Part shown: piece by piece, positions 33,809-42,606 of the stretch
Position numbering within the stretch: position 1 is the stretch's first letter
Layout: each line of letters opens with the position of its first letter
Source of the DNA: JACKAL01 sp964400355
Lineage (GTDB): Bacteria; Bdellovibrionota; Bdellovibrionia; Bdellovibrionales; JAGQZY01
Reading direction: 5' to 3'
DNA: 64,000 bases
Assembly (NCBI GenBank): GCA_964400355.1
Contig: CAYNTO010000001.1
Location: 1-64,000, forward strand
Translations under genes and position numbers: made by a program
The notes under the pieces: generated by a model
Seen by the model: the letters and a program-made list of their open reading frames with translations, nothing else
Database searches by the model: none
What the model was told of the DNA's origin: nothing

Positions 33809-34402
33809 ATGAAGGATAAAAAGAACCAGCCGTCGTCGGAATCAGAAGACTTTGAGATCATTGATGATGTCTCCACTGCCGTGAGCGAGGGCATTGAACC
33901 CTTGGATCCTACCGAGCAGAGTTCAAATGCCACATCTTCCATCGGCAACGCCGCAGAACTTCAGGCACAACTTTTGAAAGCCTCAAACGACTATTTGTAT
34001 CTTCGCGCTGAATACGACAACTTTCGCAAAAACTCTATTAAAGAACGTGCCGATCTTCTTCGCTTTGGTGGCGAGAGATTGGCAAAAGATCTTTTGGAAA
34101 CTTTGGATATTTTTGAGACCGCTCTCGCATCCGAGGTGAACAGTGAGAATTTTCAGGTCTTCGTAGATGGCATCAAGATGACCGCACAAAAACTGAGTGA
34201 GGCTTTACAAAAGCACTCGATCACCGCTATCGAGTGCGAAGGCAAGGCCTTTGATCCGGTGATCAATGAGGCGCTTGGCAGTGAGCCCACCGATAAAATT
34301 CCACCAGGCCACGTGACAAAGGTTTTTAAAAAACCCTATAAGTACCACGACAAAGTTTTACGAGTGGGTCAGGTGATTGTCGCTAAGGCAAAAGATTCCT
34401 AG
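33809..34402 (+). CDS. grpE: Nucleotide exchange factor GrpE
   Basis: DnaK exchange factor of the heat-shock system. The 197-residue protein has an acidic, disordered N-terminus, a long dimerising helix (LYLRAEYDNFRKNSIKERADLLRFGGERLAKDLLETLD) and the beta domain with CEGKAFDPVINEAL and HVTKVFKKPYKYHDKVLRVGQVIVAKA, diagnostic for GrpE. GGAGG precedes the ATG. It heads a run of three genes (grpE, co-chaperone, lipoprotein). No dnaK is in this window. Confidence 0.94.
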   Translation: MKDKKNQPSSESEDFEIIDDVSTAVSEGIEPLDPTEQSSNATSSIGNAAELQAQLLKASNDYLYLRAEYDNFRKNSIKERADLLRFGGERLAKDLLETLDIFETALASEVNSENFQVFVDGIKMTAQKLSEALQKHSITAIECEGKAFDPVINEALGSEPTDKIPPGHVTKVFKKPYKYHDKVLRVGQVIVAKAKDS

Positions 34403-34407
34403 AAAAA

Positions 34408-35319
34408 ATGGCGCCAATGAAAAAATCCTACTACGAACTTCTTGGCGTCTCCAACATGGCCTCTCCTGAGGAAATAAAAAAAGCTTATCGAAAGTTAGCG
34501 CTCCAACATCATCCAGACACGAATGCGGGCAAAAAAGAGTCGACAGAAATGTTTAAGGCCATTTCTGACGCTTACAAAACACTCATGGATCCAGAAGACC
34601 GCTTCAATTACGATGCCACATTAAAAACACCACCGCCCCCACCGCCGCCGCGCGCCTCGACTGGAAAAACACCATCGGCCACGCACAAACGTCGCGTGCC
34701 GCAGCCGACCACCTCACCTGCGAGTAGCGGCAGAAATTTGGTGTATCATCTGAACGTTCCTATCGAAGATCTCTTTCGAGCTACGAAGAAAACAATAACT
34801 TATATGCGTGTTCATCATGGCACACGGCAGAGCTCGTCGGTGATCGTCGACGTGCCGGCCGGAGTGCCCAACGGTCAAAAGTTGCGCCTGCGCGGCGCGG
34901 GCGAATCTGTCTCCGGAAAACAAACCCCCGGTGATTTGATCGTGCAGGTGCACTACGCTGAGCATCCTTGGTTTCAGGTGGATGAATCGGATTTGGTGCT
35001 GAGTGTCCCCATCTCGCCGCTGCAATGGATGCTTAAGGAAAAGATCACCATTCCCACTCCCCACGGGAAACGTGAAGTCGCAATTCCTTTGGAAGACGAA
35101 TTTGGTAAAATTGTTGTGCAAGTCACTGGTATGGGACTTCCGATAAAAAGCGGCTCTAATCAATTCGGCGACATGTTTGTAAAGATGAAAGTCCAGTCTC
35201 CACCGCCACTCAGTGATAACGTGCGCACAGAGGCTCGCAAGCTTGCTAAAATATTGCCAAAGAGCAAAGATGAAATTAACTTTGAGGAGTATTTAAAAAA
35301 TTATGAAAAAAAATCTTAG
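34408..35319 (+). CDS. DnaJ/CbpA-like co-chaperone without zinc finger
   Basis: A 303-residue protein with an N-terminal J domain (YYELLGVSNMASPEEIKKAYRKLALQ, HPD at residues 35-37), a proline-rich linker of about 30 residues (PPPPPPPR) and a DnaJ C-terminal substrate-binding region with LDVPAG-like VIVDVPAGVPNGQKLRL and GDLIVQVHYAEHPWFQ. There is no CxxCxGxG zinc finger, so it resembles CbpA more than DnaJ. It follows grpE by five bases and overlaps the next gene by 17 bases. It probably stimulates DnaK ATPase; start could be ATG at 34408 or 34417. Confidence 0.88.
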   Translation: MAPMKKSYYELLGVSNMASPEEIKKAYRKLALQHHPDTNAGKKESTEMFKAISDAYKTLMDPEDRFNYDATLKTPPPPPPPRASTGKTPSATHKRRVPQPTTSPASSGRNLVYHLNVPIEDLFRATKKTITYMRVHHGTRQSSSVIVDVPAGVPNGQKLRLRGAGESVSGKQTPGDLIVQVHYAEHPWFQVDESDLVLSVPISPLQWMLKEKITIPTPHGKREVAIPLEDEFGKIVVQVTGMGLPIKSGSNQFGDMFVKMKVQSPPPLSDNVRTEARKLAKILPKSKDEINFEEYLKNYEKKS

Positions 35320-37243
35320 CTTTCTTATTTTTGCCCTTTTCTTATTTAGCTGTTCAACTCCGCAAAAGCCGCAAACCACCGCGCCAGCTGCCTCGGTCGC
35401 GTCGCAAAAACTCTATCAAGAGGCCCTGGTGGCTTTTGATGCCGGACAAGAAAAAGTGGCTTATGAAAAACTCAAAAAGCTCTTAGACACCGATAAGACC
35501 TCGGACGTCACTGACGATGCGCTCATTCTCATCGGACGTATTGAGTTCCGCAGAAAGCAATTTCCCGCAGCTTACAGTTACTTCAAGGGCGTGTTTGAGG
35601 GCTCCTTTGCCAGCACTCGGGATGCAGAGGCGCGCATTCTTGGCGTGCAATCCTTGATTGCACAAAACAAAGAGCCGCAGGCAGAGAGTTTGATCAAGAC
35701 CTCTCTGCAAATGAAGATGGAGCCGCGCGAGAGAGCCTACTTACTCGAGGCTTATGTTCCTCTGCTTCTCAAAAAAGACGCGCAAATTGAAACTTTTGAA
35801 GCTCTTGGATATTTGGCTCTGAACCATCCCAATTCCAGTTCGCGTGAAAAATACAAAAGCGTGGCGCAGGATTTTATCGACTCGCGTTTAAGTTCGGATG
35901 AACTCAAGGATGTGGCTGAGGATTCTGAGCTTGGCGATCTGCGCATCGAAGCTATGTACAAGCTCGCGATGAACCTTGTTCACGAAGACAAGATGGATCA
36001 GGCGAAATATTATTTTAACCGTGTCGCTTCCAACGCTCCCGACTCTTACCTCGGCAAACAATCCTACAACATGGTGAAGCAACTTGAAGCCCGCGCCATT
36101 GTTGAACCAAAAACCATCGGCGTGGTCCTTCCGTTGTCTGGCAATTATGCCTCCATTGGTGAACAAACTTTAAAAGGGATTCAAATGGCGCTGGGGATTT
36201 CCGGTTCAAAAAGCCAATACAACATTCGCTTGGTGATTGAGGACTCGAAAGGAACCGCGGAAGATGCCACCAACGCGGTGGAATCGCTGGTCCTAAAACA
36301 TCACGTAATGGCGATCATCGGCGGATTGTCGGCTAAGAACGTTGTGGCCGAGGCCACGAAAGCGCAGGACTTGGGAGTTCCATTTGTTGCACTTTCGCAG
36401 AAGCCTGATCTGACAAAGATTGGGCCTTTTATTTACAACAGCTCCATCACTCCCCGCCTACAGGTGGAACATTTGGTGTCTTACGCGATGGACAAAATGG
36501 GTTTAAAGCGCTTTGCTGTTCTGTACCCGAATGATCGCTATGGGATTGAGTTTGCCAATTTGTATTGGGATGAAGTCTTGCGCCGTGGTGGTACTCTCGT
36601 AGCGGCACAAACCTATACGCCCGGAGAAACCGATTTTAATAATCATATTAAAAAAATGGTGGGCACTTATTATATTGAAGATCGCTCTGATGAGTATCAG
36701 CGTTTATTGAGAGACTGGAAAAAGGCGAACAAAAGTACACGCAAGAAGCCTCCAGAAACTCTGCTCCCACCGATCGTCAACTTTGACGTGCTTTTTGTTC
36801 CGGATGACCTAAAGGCATTAGGACAGGTCGCCCCTATGTTGGCTTTCAACGATGTTAATAGCGTGACCCTCGTGGGAACGAATCTTTGGAATTCACCCGA
36901 CTTCCTGAAGCGGGCGCAAAGTTATGCAGAAAAAAGTGTGTTTGTAGATTCTTACTTGGCCTCTTCGCCCGCATACACGAACTCGAACTTTTATAAGAAC
37001 TTTCGTGACACCTACAAAGATCGTCCTGGCTCTTTTGCCCTTTCGGGTTACGACGCCGGTTCTTTAGTATTGTCTTCCATTAAACAGGGACCGCGGAATC
37101 GCATCGAGTTCTTACAGGCGCTTTCAGCCCAGAAAAAGGTGGCTGGCGCCATCTCCGATCTCACCATTCTTCAAGACCGCGAGGTGGACCGCCAATTGCT
37201 TCCCCTTTCCGCCCGCAAAGGTGAGATCACCGTCCTGCAGTAA
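35303..37243 (+). CDS. LpoA-like lipoprotein: TPR domain plus periplasmic-binding domain
   Basis: A 646-residue lipoprotein, signal box LFSC. Residues 25-260 are TPR-like helices; residues 265-640 are a Peripla_BP_6 fold (TIGVVLPLSGNYASIGEQTLKGIQMAL, RFAVLYPNDRYGIEFANLYWDE). This pairing is found in LpoA, the outer-membrane activator of penicillin-binding protein 1A, and in related YraM proteins; the exact partner here is unknown. Its ATG lies inside the end of the DnaJ-like gene (17-base overlap), so translation is coupled to a chaperone gene. No good Shine-Dalgarno sequence directly precedes it. Confidence 0.8.
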   Translation: MKKNLSFLIFALFLFSCSTPQKPQTTAPAASVASQKLYQEALVAFDAGQEKVAYEKLKKLLDTDKTSDVTDDALILIGRIEFRRKQFPAAYSYFKGVFEGSFASTRDAEARILGVQSLIAQNKEPQAESLIKTSLQMKMEPRERAYLLEAYVPLLLKKDAQIETFEALGYLALNHPNSSSREKYKSVAQDFIDSRLSSDELKDVAEDSELGDLRIEAMYKLAMNLVHEDKMDQAKYYFNRVASNAPDSYLGKQSYNMVKQLEARAIVEPKTIGVVLPLSGNYASIGEQTLKGIQMALGISGSKSQYNIRLVIEDSKGTAEDATNAVESLVLKHHVMAIIGGLSAKNVVAEATKAQDLGVPFVALSQKPDLTKIGPFIYNSSITPRLQVEHLVSYAMDKMGLKRFAVLYPNDRYGIEFANLYWDEVLRRGGTLVAAQTYTPGETDFNNHIKKMVGTYYIEDRSDEYQRLLRDWKKANKSTRKKPPETLLPPIVNFDVLFVPDDLKALGQVAPMLAFNDVNSVTLVGTNLWNSPDFLKRAQSYAEKSVFVDSYLASSPAYTNSNFYKNFRDTYKDRPGSFALSGYDAGSLVLSSIKQGPRNRIEFLQALSAQKKVAGAISDLTILQDREVDRQLLPLSARKGEITVLQ

Positions 37244-37274
37244 CTGGCTAGGGCACGCACCATAGAGGCGCTAA

Positions 37275-37308
37275 ATTCCGCAATCCCGCCAAGCAGGGAT
37301 TGCGGAAT
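37275..37308. repeat. Perfect 13-pair inverted repeat
   Basis: ATTCCGCAATCCC (37275-37287) and GGGATTGCGGAAT (37296-37308) with an eight-base loop, between the LpoA-like gene and the next gene. It would form a very stable hairpin. It lacks a T tail on either strand, so it is not a standard intrinsic terminator; a processing site or protein-binding palindrome are possible. Confidence 0.6.
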
Positions 37309-37353
37309 GCAGCTTGCACTTGTTAAGTCCATTACAACTAAAGGATTCAATAA

Positions 37354-38136
37354 ATGCGTACCAGTGCTCATGTTGGTGTCTTTGTTCTATTCATTTCGGT
37401 AAGTTTTTCAGCAGTGGCTCAAAACGCCTGCTCCGCGCTCTTTACATTCAAGCCTGATGACGTGCTCGACATGGCCATGGAACTCGAGCAGCGATTTCAG
37501 AACTTTTTACAACTCAACTATCAAGCTCGCGGTGATCGCCAGGTAGATGGCGAAAAACTTACGGAACTCACTTCACTCATCGATCAGGTTATTAGCCGTA
37601 TTGACTCAAAAGAAATCAACGAGCAAAGCTTGCTGGAAATCGCTGGGCTGAATAAAGCCTTGGACAAACTTGAAGATCAAGTGCGCCCTTCAAAAGAAGC
37701 CACTGGCGCTGGCTCGGAGATCCTCAATCTCGAGGCTGCCTTTAAGAACCCAGACTCTCTAAAAGCAGATGTTCTCTATGAAATAGGCGGTACTGATATT
37801 CTCGTAAAACGGGTGTCTTTTTCTAAACAAGTCCTGCAGGATATTTTTTGGGGAAGCCAGCCTCATTACAATGCGGCCCACGTTCTCATATACCGCGCGC
37901 TCCAAAAAGGCAGGTCGAACGGAACAAACTCATCAGGTATCGAGAATTTTATCGAAGATCGCTCCGTTTTCAAAGTGCGCATTTCTGGACACGGGGTTGG
38001 CGGTCTTCGCATCGCGGGTTACATGAAAGGTTCTGATCTTTTTCTTGTCACGTACCTGGATACAGATAACCACACCAATATGCAGACACAGCGTTTGTTC
38101 AAACTTGTCCACAGCGCGCGCGAAGCCTCCGAATAA
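37354..38136 (+). CDS. Secreted protein of unknown function
   Basis: I do not recognise this 260-residue protein. It has a signal peptide cleaved after VAQ (MRTSAHVGVFVLFISVSFSAVAQ). The first 100 mature residues are a helical, charged region (MELEQRFQNFL...KLEDQVRPSK) that may be coiled; the second half is mixed and ends with SGHGVGGLRIAGYMKGSDLFLVTYLDTDNHTN. No known catalytic motif is visible. It stands alone between an inverted repeat and the lon region. Confidence 0.7.
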   Translation: MRTSAHVGVFVLFISVSFSAVAQNACSALFTFKPDDVLDMAMELEQRFQNFLQLNYQARGDRQVDGEKLTELTSLIDQVISRIDSKEINEQSLLEIAGLNKALDKLEDQVRPSKEATGAGSEILNLEAAFKNPDSLKADVLYEIGGTDILVKRVSFSKQVLQDIFWGSQPHYNAAHVLIYRALQKGRSNGTNSSGIENFIEDRSVFKVRISGHGVGGLRIAGYMKGSDLFLVTYLDTDNHTNMQTQRLFKLVHSAREASE

Positions 38137-38212
38137 TATAGCCCAGTATCAAAACACTTAGATCAGTCGCGACTTCGTGCACGCACACTTGTCTTGTGGA
38201 GGTGCGCTATAT

Positions 38213-38345
38213 GCGTTTTTACGCGTTTTTCACTCTTACGTCAGAAGTTTGACACGCTCTAAGTCATTGCAAAACCAGACCGTTTTACAGCGTTTTTGTT
38301 TAAAGAGCGCTTGGGAAAAGGCCGAAAAAGAAAATGAGCGTTTTT
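38213..38345 (+). repeat. Four copies of GCGTTTTT upstream of lon
   Basis: The octamer GCGTTTTT occurs at 38213, 38223, 38290 and 38338, all on the plus strand, within 135 bases of non-coding sequence before lon. The first two are exactly ten bases apart, about one helical turn. They may be binding sites for a stress regulator, or just AT-rich composition; no clear consensus promoter could be placed with confidence. Confidence 0.4.
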
Positions 38346-38394
38346 AGTTATCAACAAGAATTTGCCCACTAACGGGGCCGATTCGGAGGAAAGA

Positions 38395-40800
38395 ATGAAC
38401 CAAACGAATGTAGTTATACCTGAATCACTTCCAATGTTGCCAGTTCGTGATATTGTGATTTTTCCTTACATGATTATTCCCTTGTTTGTCGGCCGCGAGG
38501 CTTCCATTCAGGCCGTCGAAGAAAGTTTGGGAAAGAATCGCCTGATCTTCCTCGCATCTCAAAAAGAATTCAACGAAGAGGCTCCGTCGCCAGAAACCAT
38601 CTATACTACTGGAACAGTAGCGATGATCATGCGCATGCGCAAACTTGCTGATGGACGCGTTAAAATTGTGATCCAAGGCGTGTGCAAAGCGCGCGTTAAG
38701 AACTACACGCAAAAAGACCCATTCTTTTCTGTTGCTGTTGAAAAGATCGAAGACATCTACACGCCTTCCGATGAGAAAACGGCCGAGCTCGAACCGCTGA
38801 TCAAGAGCGCTAAAGAGCATTTGGAAAAGATCATCGCCTTAGGTAAGATGCTATCTCCTGATCTATTATTAGTGTTGGATGATATTCAAGAGCCAGGACG
38901 TATTGCCGATCTTATCGCGTCCAACTTAAATCTAAAAGTTACAGATGCTCAAAAAGTTTTAGAGACAGAAGACCACGTGGAGCGCCTGAAGCTGATCAAT
39001 GCTATCTTGATCGCCGAACTTGAAGTTCTACAAATGCAATCTAAGATCCGCTCTACTGCAAAAGAAGAGATGAACAAGTCTCAACGCGAATACTTCTTGC
39101 GCGAGCAAATGAAAGCTATAAAGAATGAGTTGGGTGAAGCGGACTCGAAGTCTGATGACCTCGAAGATGTTCGCAAAAAAGTAGCCTCTGCTGGAATGCC
39201 GCCCGAAGTGGAAAAAGAAGCTCTCAAACAACTCGGTCGCTTGGAGCGTATGCATCCAGACGCCAGTGAAGCGTCTATGATCCGCACATATCTGGACTGG
39301 ATGGTCGATCTTCCTTGGAACAAATCAACCACAGATGTTATCGATCTAAAAGTTGCAAAATCAACCCTGGAAAATGATCATCACGGTTTGGAAAAGGCCA
39401 AAGATCGTATCCTTGAATTCCTTGCAGTACGCAAACTTAAAAAAGACAACCTTAAAGGTCCAATTCTCTGTTTTGCGGGGCCTCCGGGAGTAGGTAAAAC
39501 CTCTCTTGGTAAGAGCATTGCAAAAGCAATGGGCCGCCAATACTTCCGCATCGCTTTGGGCGGCGTAAAAGATGAAGCCGAAATTCGCGGCCATCGTCGC
39601 ACATATGTTGGTGCAATGCCTGGCAAAGTTATTCAGGCTCTAAAACAGTGTGGAACGAACAACCCAGTATTCGTTCTCGATGAGATCGACAAATTGGGTA
39701 GTGATTTCCGCGGCGATCCTTCGGCTGCAATGCTTGAGGTGTTGGATCCCGAGCAAAACGCCACTTTCCGTGACAACTATCTCAATGTGGATTTTGATCT
39801 GAGTAAAGTTTTGTTTATTGCAACAGCCAACGTGCTAGAAAACATTCCCGGCGCTCTTCGTGATCGTATGGAAGTGATTCAACTTTCTGGTTACACTGAA
39901 ACGGATAAACTTGAAATTGCTAAAAAGCATGTTGTTCGCAAGCAGATCGAAAATAATGGTCTAACGGAAGAGCAAATTCGTTTTACAGATGATGCACTGG
40001 CCGCGATGATCGGCGGGTTCACGCGCGAAGCTGGACTTCGTAATCTTGAGCGCGAAGTGGGCTCTGTGTGTCGAAAGGCCGCAAAACAATATGTTATGGG
40101 TGAAATGAAGTCCGTAACTATAACCAAAGACAATATCGAAGACTATCTCGGGCCAACCCGCTTTATGAAAGAAGACCGTTTGGACGAGGATATGGTCGGA
40201 GTTTGTACTGGACTCGCTTGGACACAAGCCGGTGGCGATGTGCTTTACGTGGAAGCGATTTCTATGAAAGGCAAAGGCGGCGTAACTCTTACCGGCCAAA
40301 TGGGTGATGTGATGAAAGAATCGGCCACTGCGGCTGTATCTTACGCACGCGCTCACGCTGCGGAGCTTGGGATCGATACGGATTGGTTTGAAAACAACAC
40401 GATTCACATCCATCTTCCAGCTGGTGCGATTCCAAAAGATGGTCCGTCTGCAGGTATTACGATGGCAACAGCAATCATCGGTCTCATCACTGGTGCACCT
40501 ACCAGCAAAGATGTGGCGATGACCGGTGAGGTAACTCTTACTGGACGCGTGCTTCCCATCGGTGGTTTAAAGGAGAAAGCGCTTGCAGCCTATGCTCACG
40601 GTGTAAAAACAGTGATTGTACCTCTAGCCAATAAAAAAGACCTAATCGATATCCCCGCCGAAATCCGCAACAAACTGAACTTTGTTTGTGTGGAACATTT
40701 GGATGAAGTTTTGCAAATTGCACTCGTGAACTCCAAAGCGGGGTCGACGAGCAAATCGGCGAGCAAGAAGAAATCAAAGACAAAAGAAGCCGCAGCATAA
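38395..40800 (+). CDS. lon: ATP-dependent Lon protease
   Basis: AAA+ serine protease that removes damaged and short-lived regulatory proteins. The 801-residue protein has the N-terminal substrate domain (LPMLPVRDIVIFPYMIIPLFVGR), the ATPase core with GPPGVGKTS near residue 362 and VFVLDEIDKLGSDFRGDPSAAMLEVLDPEQN, and the protease domain with PKDGPSAGIT (catalytic Ser near 684) and GGLKEKALAA (catalytic Lys near 727). The tail is Lys/Ser-rich. The ATG at 38395 is preceded by GGAGG; the open frame extends 11 codons further without one. It ends in a strong terminator. Confidence 0.97.
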   Translation: MNQTNVVIPESLPMLPVRDIVIFPYMIIPLFVGREASIQAVEESLGKNRLIFLASQKEFNEEAPSPETIYTTGTVAMIMRMRKLADGRVKIVIQGVCKARVKNYTQKDPFFSVAVEKIEDIYTPSDEKTAELEPLIKSAKEHLEKIIALGKMLSPDLLLVLDDIQEPGRIADLIASNLNLKVTDAQKVLETEDHVERLKLINAILIAELEVLQMQSKIRSTAKEEMNKSQREYFLREQMKAIKNELGEADSKSDDLEDVRKKVASAGMPPEVEKEALKQLGRLERMHPDASEASMIRTYLDWMVDLPWNKSTTDVIDLKVAKSTLENDHHGLEKAKDRILEFLAVRKLKKDNLKGPILCFAGPPGVGKTSLGKSIAKAMGRQYFRIALGGVKDEAEIRGHRRTYVGAMPGKVIQALKQCGTNNPVFVLDEIDKLGSDFRGDPSAAMLEVLDPEQNATFRDNYLNVDFDLSKVLFIATANVLENIPGALRDRMEVIQLSGYTETDKLEIAKKHVVRKQIENNGLTEEQIRFTDDALAAMIGGFTREAGLRNLEREVGSVCRKAAKQYVMGEMKSVTITKDNIEDYLGPTRFMKEDRLDEDMVGVCTGLAWTQAGGDVLYVEAISMKGKGGVTLTGQMGDVMKESATAAVSYARAHAAELGIDTDWFENNTIHIHLPAGAIPKDGPSAGITMATAIIGLITGAPTSKDVAMTGEVTLTGRVLPIGGLKEKALAAYAHGVKTVIVPLANKKDLIDIPAEIRNKLNFVCVEHLDEVLQIALVNSKAGSTSKSASKKKSKTKEAAA

Positions 40801-40831
40801 GCGACGGTTTCTAAGTTCCCTGATTTTATAT

Positions 40832-40866
40832 AGAACCTCCGCTAAGACCGGGGGTTCTTTTATTTT
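40832..40866 (+). terminator. Intrinsic terminator after lon
   Basis: AGAACCTCCG and CGGGGGTTCT pair over ten positions (one G-T) with a seven-base loop, followed by TTTTATTTTA. It is 30 bases after the lon stop and is a convincing rho-independent terminator for lon. Confidence 0.85.
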
Positions 40867-41002
40867 AGAGTCCAAGCGCCAATGCTTCAGCTTCACAAAG
40901 CCAAAATTGTTCTAGGTTTAGTTTATTACACAAACTTTACACCTGCGGGTGGTGGAGCAGCCTGTCTTTTTATATAAACTGAACGGAAAAGCGAGGAGCT
41001 AC

Positions 41003-41479
41003 ATGGAAACTAAATTTTCACGAAACATTAAAACTCACCTCCCCCCCGACAAACTCTGGAAGGATGTACTCTCCGGGATTCAAAATTCCGATGGTCATCC
41101 ATTTTGGCCCACCGACATGGAAGAGTCGCACGCGGATTCGTTAAAGCCACAGGGAGAAATTTCGGTTAATTACAAACTTGTTACCAAGGGTAAACCTGTG
41201 ACCTATAAAATCACTGAGGTAGATGAAGCCTCACGGCACTTTGCTTACCGAACCACGGCAGATCATCCCCTCGAGGGCCGCGCAGAAATCAAAGTATACC
41301 CGAACAATTCGGGCGGCTCGACGCTGCGCTGGGAGGGTGTTTACAACTATCCCTGGTACTCGCCATCGGGATTGTTTATGCGTTCCTATTTCTTGGATCG
41401 TTTTTTTTCAAAATTGAGTTCGTCCATTCACGACTATGAAAAAGAACAGAAGTCTGATCAGTCACAACCCACTCACTAA
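41003..41479 (+). CDS. SRPBCC-like (polyketide cyclase/START-fold) protein
   Basis: A 158-residue cytosolic protein with the alternation and length of SRPBCC/START-like lipid-binding folds: FSRNIKTHLPPDKLWKDVLSG at the start, central VTYKITEVDEASRHFAYRTTADHPLEGRAEIKVYPN, and a terminal amphipathic helix (LFMRSYFLDRFFSKLSSSIHDYE). Such proteins bind hydrophobic ligands; the ligand here is unknown. GAGGAG precedes the ATG by four bases. It converges on the DUF2799-like lipoprotein gene through a shared terminator. Confidence 0.7.
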   Translation: METKFSRNIKTHLPPDKLWKDVLSGIQNSDGHPFWPTDMEESHADSLKPQGEISVNYKLVTKGKPVTYKITEVDEASRHFAYRTTADHPLEGRAEIKVYPNNSGGSTLRWEGVYNYPWYSPSGLFMRSYFLDRFFSKLSSSIHDYEKEQKSDQSQPTH

Positions 41480-41483
41480 ATAA

Positions 41484-41512
41484 AAAAAGCCAAGCTACTC
41501 GCTTGGCTTTTT
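41484..41512. terminator. Bidirectional intrinsic terminator
   Basis: AAAAAGCCAAG and CTTGGCTTTTT pair over 11 positions with a seven-base loop. It lies between the convergent SRPBCC and DUF2799-like genes and has A's on one side and T's on the other, so it can end transcripts from both strands. Confidence 0.85.
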
Positions 41513-41544
41513 GACGCGCTTCTAAGCCACAAGGTGCCTAGCTC

Positions 41545-42315
41545 TTAGATGCGTTTGTCTTCCATTTTGTACATTTCGCGCTCGGCGGTTTTAAGCTGAG
41601 CTTGCTTTGTAGTAAGGATGGATTGGTAGTGCGTTTTCGCGTCAGCCGGAGTTGTTGGATCGTACATCTTTTTCTGAAGATCCGCTATTTCAGCTTCGAG
41701 TGCAGAGATAGATGCTTTCGTCTCGCGCAGTTTTGTTCCACGTTCAAAAGCGGCCTTAAGAGCCGCTTTTTGTTTATCTCCGCAGTTTGCTGGGTCGTAA
41801 GCAGCGGCATCGGTACCTGCGGTGTAGGCGCGTTTCGTTGTGCAAAATTCACTCAAACCGTCGTTGTACGCCTTGGCGTACGGTTTTAGCTTTACGCACG
41901 ATTCATGGCGCGCTTGACCAGCTAAACCCACCTCACGAGCTTTGGCCTCTGAGCAAAACTCGCCAATACCCATTGTATAACCCTGTTGATACTGCTCTTT
42001 CATTGCTTTGGCTTCGCAGTTGGAGGGCACGTTCATGGATTGGCCTTGTTTGGCGACGTTCATTGCAGAGTTAAAACAGTACTTCTGCATTCCACGAGCG
42101 AATCCTTTTTCATACTGAGCGGAGTTTGGCACAACCTTAAAGGCTTCACAACGTGGGCCCCAGTCCGAAAAACTGTTCTTACCCGTTTGGCCATCTTGTT
42201 CGCCAACCGCTTCCCAGTTTCCGGATGTGCATTTGTCTTTATATAAGAACTCCTTGATCGAAGAGCAACCGCTCAGAACAAGGATACCTGCGAGTAATGA
42301 AACGACTTTCATCAT
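41545..42315 (-). CDS. Cysteine-rich repeat lipoprotein, DUF2799-like
   Basis: A 256-residue lipoprotein (box VLSGC). The central part has three or more copies of a motif of the form Y..G...G...YC: YEKGFARGMQKYC, YQQGYTMGIGEFC and YNDGLSEFC, resembling DUF2799 repeats, with paired cysteines that may form disulfides. The C-terminus is a coiled coil (ISALEAEIADLQKKMYD). Function unknown. ATG at 42315 is preceded by GGGAGGA. It is monocistronic. Confidence 0.72.
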   Translation of the reverse strand: MMKVVSLLAGILVLSGCSSIKEFLYKDKCTSGNWEAVGEQDGQTGKNSFSDWGPRCEAFKVVPNSAQYEKGFARGMQKYCFNSAMNVAKQGQSMNVPSNCEAKAMKEQYQQGYTMGIGEFCSEAKAREVGLAGQARHESCVKLKPYAKAYNDGLSEFCTTKRAYTAGTDAAAYDPANCGDKQKAALKAAFERGTKLRETKASISALEAEIADLQKKMYDPTTPADAKTHYQSILTTKQAQLKTAEREMYKMEDKRI

Positions 42316-42494
42316 ACTGTCCTCCCGGAGACTGTAAGTATTGGATTTAGTTTTTCTTATTCAAAACACGTTTCAGGAGGGATGTCTATTTGAGGTTTTT
42401 CACGGTGGACTGAGCGGTAAAGACTGTGTTGTCGATAGCTTTTGCGCAGTGCCGCTACAAAAAAGGGGGGCGCGCCTTTTGGCGGTACAAAATA

Positions 42495-42520
42495 TAAAGG
42501 CCACGTCCTCGTGGCCTTTA
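42495..42520 (-). terminator. Terminator after the helix-turn-helix gene
   Basis: TAAAGGCCACG and CGTGGCCTTTA form an 11-pair stem with a four-base loop. Read on the minus strand it is followed by TATTTTG, a T-rich tail, and lies about 90 bases beyond the stop of the helix-turn-helix gene at 42607-42999. Confidence 0.65.
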
Positions 42521-42606
42521 TTCAGCTTGAAATTGGGACTTTGCTCGTTTTATTTGGCAGTCTCACCTTTTCGTTGGGACGGGCGATAAGATTCCAAAAA
42601 CGAGTG

